Shown here piece after piece: positions 4,562-6,295 of a DNA stretch of 6,295 nucleotides. The translations under genes and the position numbers were made by a program. The stretch is from the NCBI GenBank assembly GCA_002338885.1, contig DDJI01000111.1, positions 38,066 to 44,360 on the forward strand. The letters run 5' to 3'. Source of the stretch: Ruminococcus sp. UBA1828 (GTDB lineage: Bacteria > Bacillota > Clostridia > Oscillospirales > Ruminococcaceae). The number at the start of each line of letters is the position of its first letter. Position 1 is the first letter of the stretch. The notes under the pieces were generated by a model that was given only the letters and a program-made list of their open reading frames with translations, ran no database searches and had not been told where the DNA came from.

Positions 4562-5695
4562 TCAGGACTCAAGAACGCCGTTTATGACGTCGGCTATCCT
4601 TGCGGGGGTGTCGGTTATGTAAAGCGCAGCCGCCCTCTCGGACAGGCTCTCAAGCCTTGAGGGGTTGCTTATCAGCTCGGAAACGGTGTCTATGAGCCAC
4701 TTGCTCGTCAGATCCTTTTGCTCGATGAGGATTGCCGCTCCGGCGTTTTGCAATACCATGCCGTTGTGGTACTGGTGGTTTTCGGCAACTATCGGCGACG
4801 GAACAAGTATCGAGCCGCATCCGACAGCCTCTATCTCGGTGAGTGCTCCGGCTCCGCACCTGCTTATTATCAGGTCGGCCGCCTCCATGCACACCGGCAT
4901 GTTGTCTATATACTCTTTTACCATAAAGTTTGGGTGCTCGTCAAGCTTCACTCCCTTTGAGGCAAGCATCGCGGCAAAGCTTCCCCTGCCGTTTTTGCCG
5001 TAGGAGTGTATATGGTTTACCTTTACGCCGTTTTCGCAATACCACGCCAAAAGGTCGGCGACGGTCTCGTTTATCCTTCCCGCTCCCAAGCTGCCTCCGG
5101 TGGAGAGTATGCACAGTCCGTCGTCAAACCCGAGCGCTCTTTTAGCCTCCGCCTTAGGCAGTCTGCCCTTTAAAAAGCCTGAGCGCACCGGCAGTCCCGT
5201 GACCACGCACTTCTCCTTCTGCGGGATGTAGTCCTTCGCCTTTTCAACGGTGAGCATGACTTTGTCCACGCTCTTTGCCAACAGCTTTGTCGTGACGCCC
5301 GGAAAGGCGTTTTGCTCGTGTATTACGGTCTTTATGCCCATCTTTGCAGCCATGCGCACAATCGGGCCGCATACGTATCCGCCGGTGCCTATCACGAGGT
5401 CGGGCTTAAAGCTGTTTAAAATCTCACGTGAGCGCTTGCCGGAGTGAAGAAGGTAGTTCGCAGCGGTTATGTTTCTCTTCAGGTTGTTAAAAGACGGCTT
5501 TCTTTGAAATCCCGCAACGTTCATCGGTGCAAAATCCATCCCCGCCTTTTTGACAAGGTCGCACTCAAGGCCGTTCGGCGTGCCGACGTATAAAAACTTT
5601 GCGTCGGGGTGGCTGTCTTTTATTATCTCCGATATTGCAAGCGCGGGGTTTACATGTCCCGCCGTGCCCCCTCCGGAAAGTATCACTTTAAGCAT
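4562..5695 (-). CDS. murG: UDP-GlcNAc:lipid I N-acetylglucosaminyltransferase MurG
   Basis: MurG adds GlcNAc from UDP-GlcNAc to lipid I on the inner face of the membrane, forming lipid II, the substrate that FtsW polymerises. The 377-residue product, slightly longer than typical (about 355-370), has the GT-B fold signatures. These are the first glycine loop SGGGTAGHVNPAL (7-19), IGTGGYVCGP (102-111), HEQNAFPG (126-133), the second glycine loop TGGSLGAGRIN (199-209), and the sugar-nucleotide segment SRCGAGALTEIEAVG (278-292) followed by VPSPIVAENHQYHN. The start is at MLKVILSGGG because the glycine loop of MurG lies within the first 15 residues, and GGTGAT precedes ATG 5695-5693 by a short gap. 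The frame is open 23 codons further upstream, but that part overlaps the end of ftsW and has no MurG-like sequence. ftsW ends 16 bases before it, so the two are almost certainly co-transcribed. Confidence 0.95.
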   Translation of the reverse strand: MLKVILSGGGTAGHVNPALAISEIIKDSHPDAKFLYVGTPNGLECDLVKKAGMDFAPMNVAGFQRKPSFNNLKRNITAANYLLHSGKRSREILNSFKPDLVIGTGGYVCGPIVRMAAKMGIKTVIHEQNAFPGVTTKLLAKSVDKVMLTVEKAKDYIPQKEKCVVTGLPVRSGFLKGRLPKAEAKRALGFDDGLCILSTGGSLGAGRINETVADLLAWYCENGVKVNHIHSYGKNGRGSFAAMLASKGVKLDEHPNFMVKEYIDNMPVCMEAADLIISRCGAGALTEIEAVGCGSILVPSPIVAENHQYHNGMVLQNAGAAILIEQKDLTSKWLIDTVSELISNPSRLESLSERAAALYITDTPARIADVINGVLES

Positions 5696-5711
5696 AATAT
5701 CACCGCATCCT

Positions 5712-6295
5712 TTATATGTTTTCGCAGCGTCTTGACACCGCAAGCACGACTCCCATCTCGGCAAGCTGTATCACAAGCGCCGTTCCGCCTGAGCTGAAAA
5801 ACGGCAGCGACACGCCGGTGTTCGGGAACGCATTGCATGCGACGCCTATATTCAGTATCGCCTGCAAACCTATTTGGAACGTCATTCCGCTCGTTATGAG
5901 CATGCCGAACCTGTCGGGCGCCTTTGACGCTATTCTAAATCCCCTGTAGACAAGCAGTCCGAACAGTATCAGCACCGCAAGTCCGCCCATATATCCGAGT
6001 TCCTCTACTATTATAGATATTATAAAGTCGTTTTGCGATTCGGGCAGCCACAGATATTTCTGCCTCGACTCGCCGAACCCGAGTCCGAACCATCCGCCCG
6101 AGCCTATTGCAATGAGCGACTGAGCGGTCTGCCAGTTGTCATCCGTAATTTCTCCCGACTCGACGCTCTCCATGCTTGCAACTCTGTCAAAGATGTAGGA
6201 CAGTCCGCCGCCCCTTGCCACGGAGTACGCAACAGCCGCAACCACCGCAAACACGAGCACCACTGCGCCGAGCTTGAGCATATCCTTCCAGGGCA
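5712..6295 (-). CDS. ftsW: Peptidoglycan polymerase FtsW, C-terminal part (5' end outside window)
   Basis: This is a SEDS-family glycosyltransferase that polymerises lipid II at the septum with a class B penicillin-binding protein. The visible part is about 194 residues, and the frame is open to the window edge. Visible features are a membrane helix at its start (LKLGAVVLVFAVVAAVAYS), the extracellular loop WQTAQSLIAIGSGGWFGLGFG, and the PESQNDFI segment carrying the family's catalytic Asp. The IIVEELG helix start, IGLQAILNIGV and GVSLPFFSSGGTALV before the last helix follow. Four membrane helices are visible. The tail after the last helix is short (SRRCENI). RodA and SpoVE are related; the position directly before murG argues for FtsW/SpoVE rather than RodA. 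It probably starts the co-transcribed run ftsW-murG-murA-ftsQ as seen here, with the promoter beyond the window. Confidence 0.92.
   Translation of the reverse strand, partial: PWKDMLKLGAVVLVFAVVAAVAYSVARGGGLSYIFDRVASMESVESGEITDDNWQTAQSLIAIGSGGWFGLGFGESRQKYLWLPESQNDFIISIIVEELGYMGGLAVLILFGLLVYRGFRIASKAPDRFGMLITSGMTFQIGLQAILNIGVACNAFPNTGVSLPFFSSGGTALVIQLAEMGVVLAVSRRCENI

Noticed and set aside
5696..5764. 23-residue N-terminal extension of MurG
   Set aside because: It overlaps the end of ftsW, has no MurG-like residues, and would push the conserved glycine loop well beyond its usual position.

Overview
The window holds the distal part of a division and cell-wall (dcw) cluster. Every gene is on the minus strand, so transcription runs from high to low coordinates. 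In that order: the 3' part of ftsW (cut by the window edge at 6295), murG, murA, ftsQ/divIB, ftsZ, a short sigma-70 family factor most like SigH/Spo0H, and the 5' part of a small zinc-ribbon gene (cut at position 1). I see no plus-strand gene, RNA gene, mobile element, CRISPR array or phage-like segment.

The organism is most likely a Gram-positive clostridium, perhaps an Oscillospirales/Ruminococcaceae relative. The reasons are the order ftsW-murG-murA-ftsQ-ftsZ with no ftsA next to ftsZ, the strong AGGAGG-type ribosome-binding sites with GTG and TTG starts in use, the SigH-like sigma factor, and a YED-type zinc-ribbon protein common in that group. This placement is inference from gene order and protein style, not from a search.

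Region by region: ftsW, murG, murA and ftsQ form a head-to-tail unit with gaps of 16, 102 and 22 bases. No internal promoter is clear, so their promoter probably lies upstream of the window. The murG-murA gap contains a 14-bp inverted repeat whose 3' arm ends directly against the murA ribosome-binding site. ftsZ follows after 152 bases containing its own promoter, with a 12-bp palindrome over the -10. After ftsZ comes a terminator-like hairpin, then a near-consensus promoter (TTGACA, 17 bp, TATATT, extended -10) for the sigma gene, flanked by two symmetric elements. The sigma gene ends at a convincing intrinsic terminator, and the zinc-ribbon gene begins about 100 bases further on.

Functionally, MurA makes the first committed UDP-linked peptidoglycan precursor and MurG completes lipid II. 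FtsW polymerises lipid II at the septum, FtsQ/DivIB scaffolds the divisome, and FtsZ forms the ring. The sigma gene sits where many spore-forming Firmicutes carry spoIIGA-sigE-sigG.

In five genes the longest open frame is not the best start. Ribosome-binding sites or conserved N-termini place the starts at 852 (TTG, sigma), 2083 (ATG, ftsZ), 3177 (GTG, ftsQ), 4459 (ATG, murA) and 5695 (ATG, murG); the ftsQ start agrees with its longest frame. I did not find a previously undescribed system. The points most worth a second look are the sigma gene's position and control region, the murA leader hairpin and the unusual FtsZ C-terminus.
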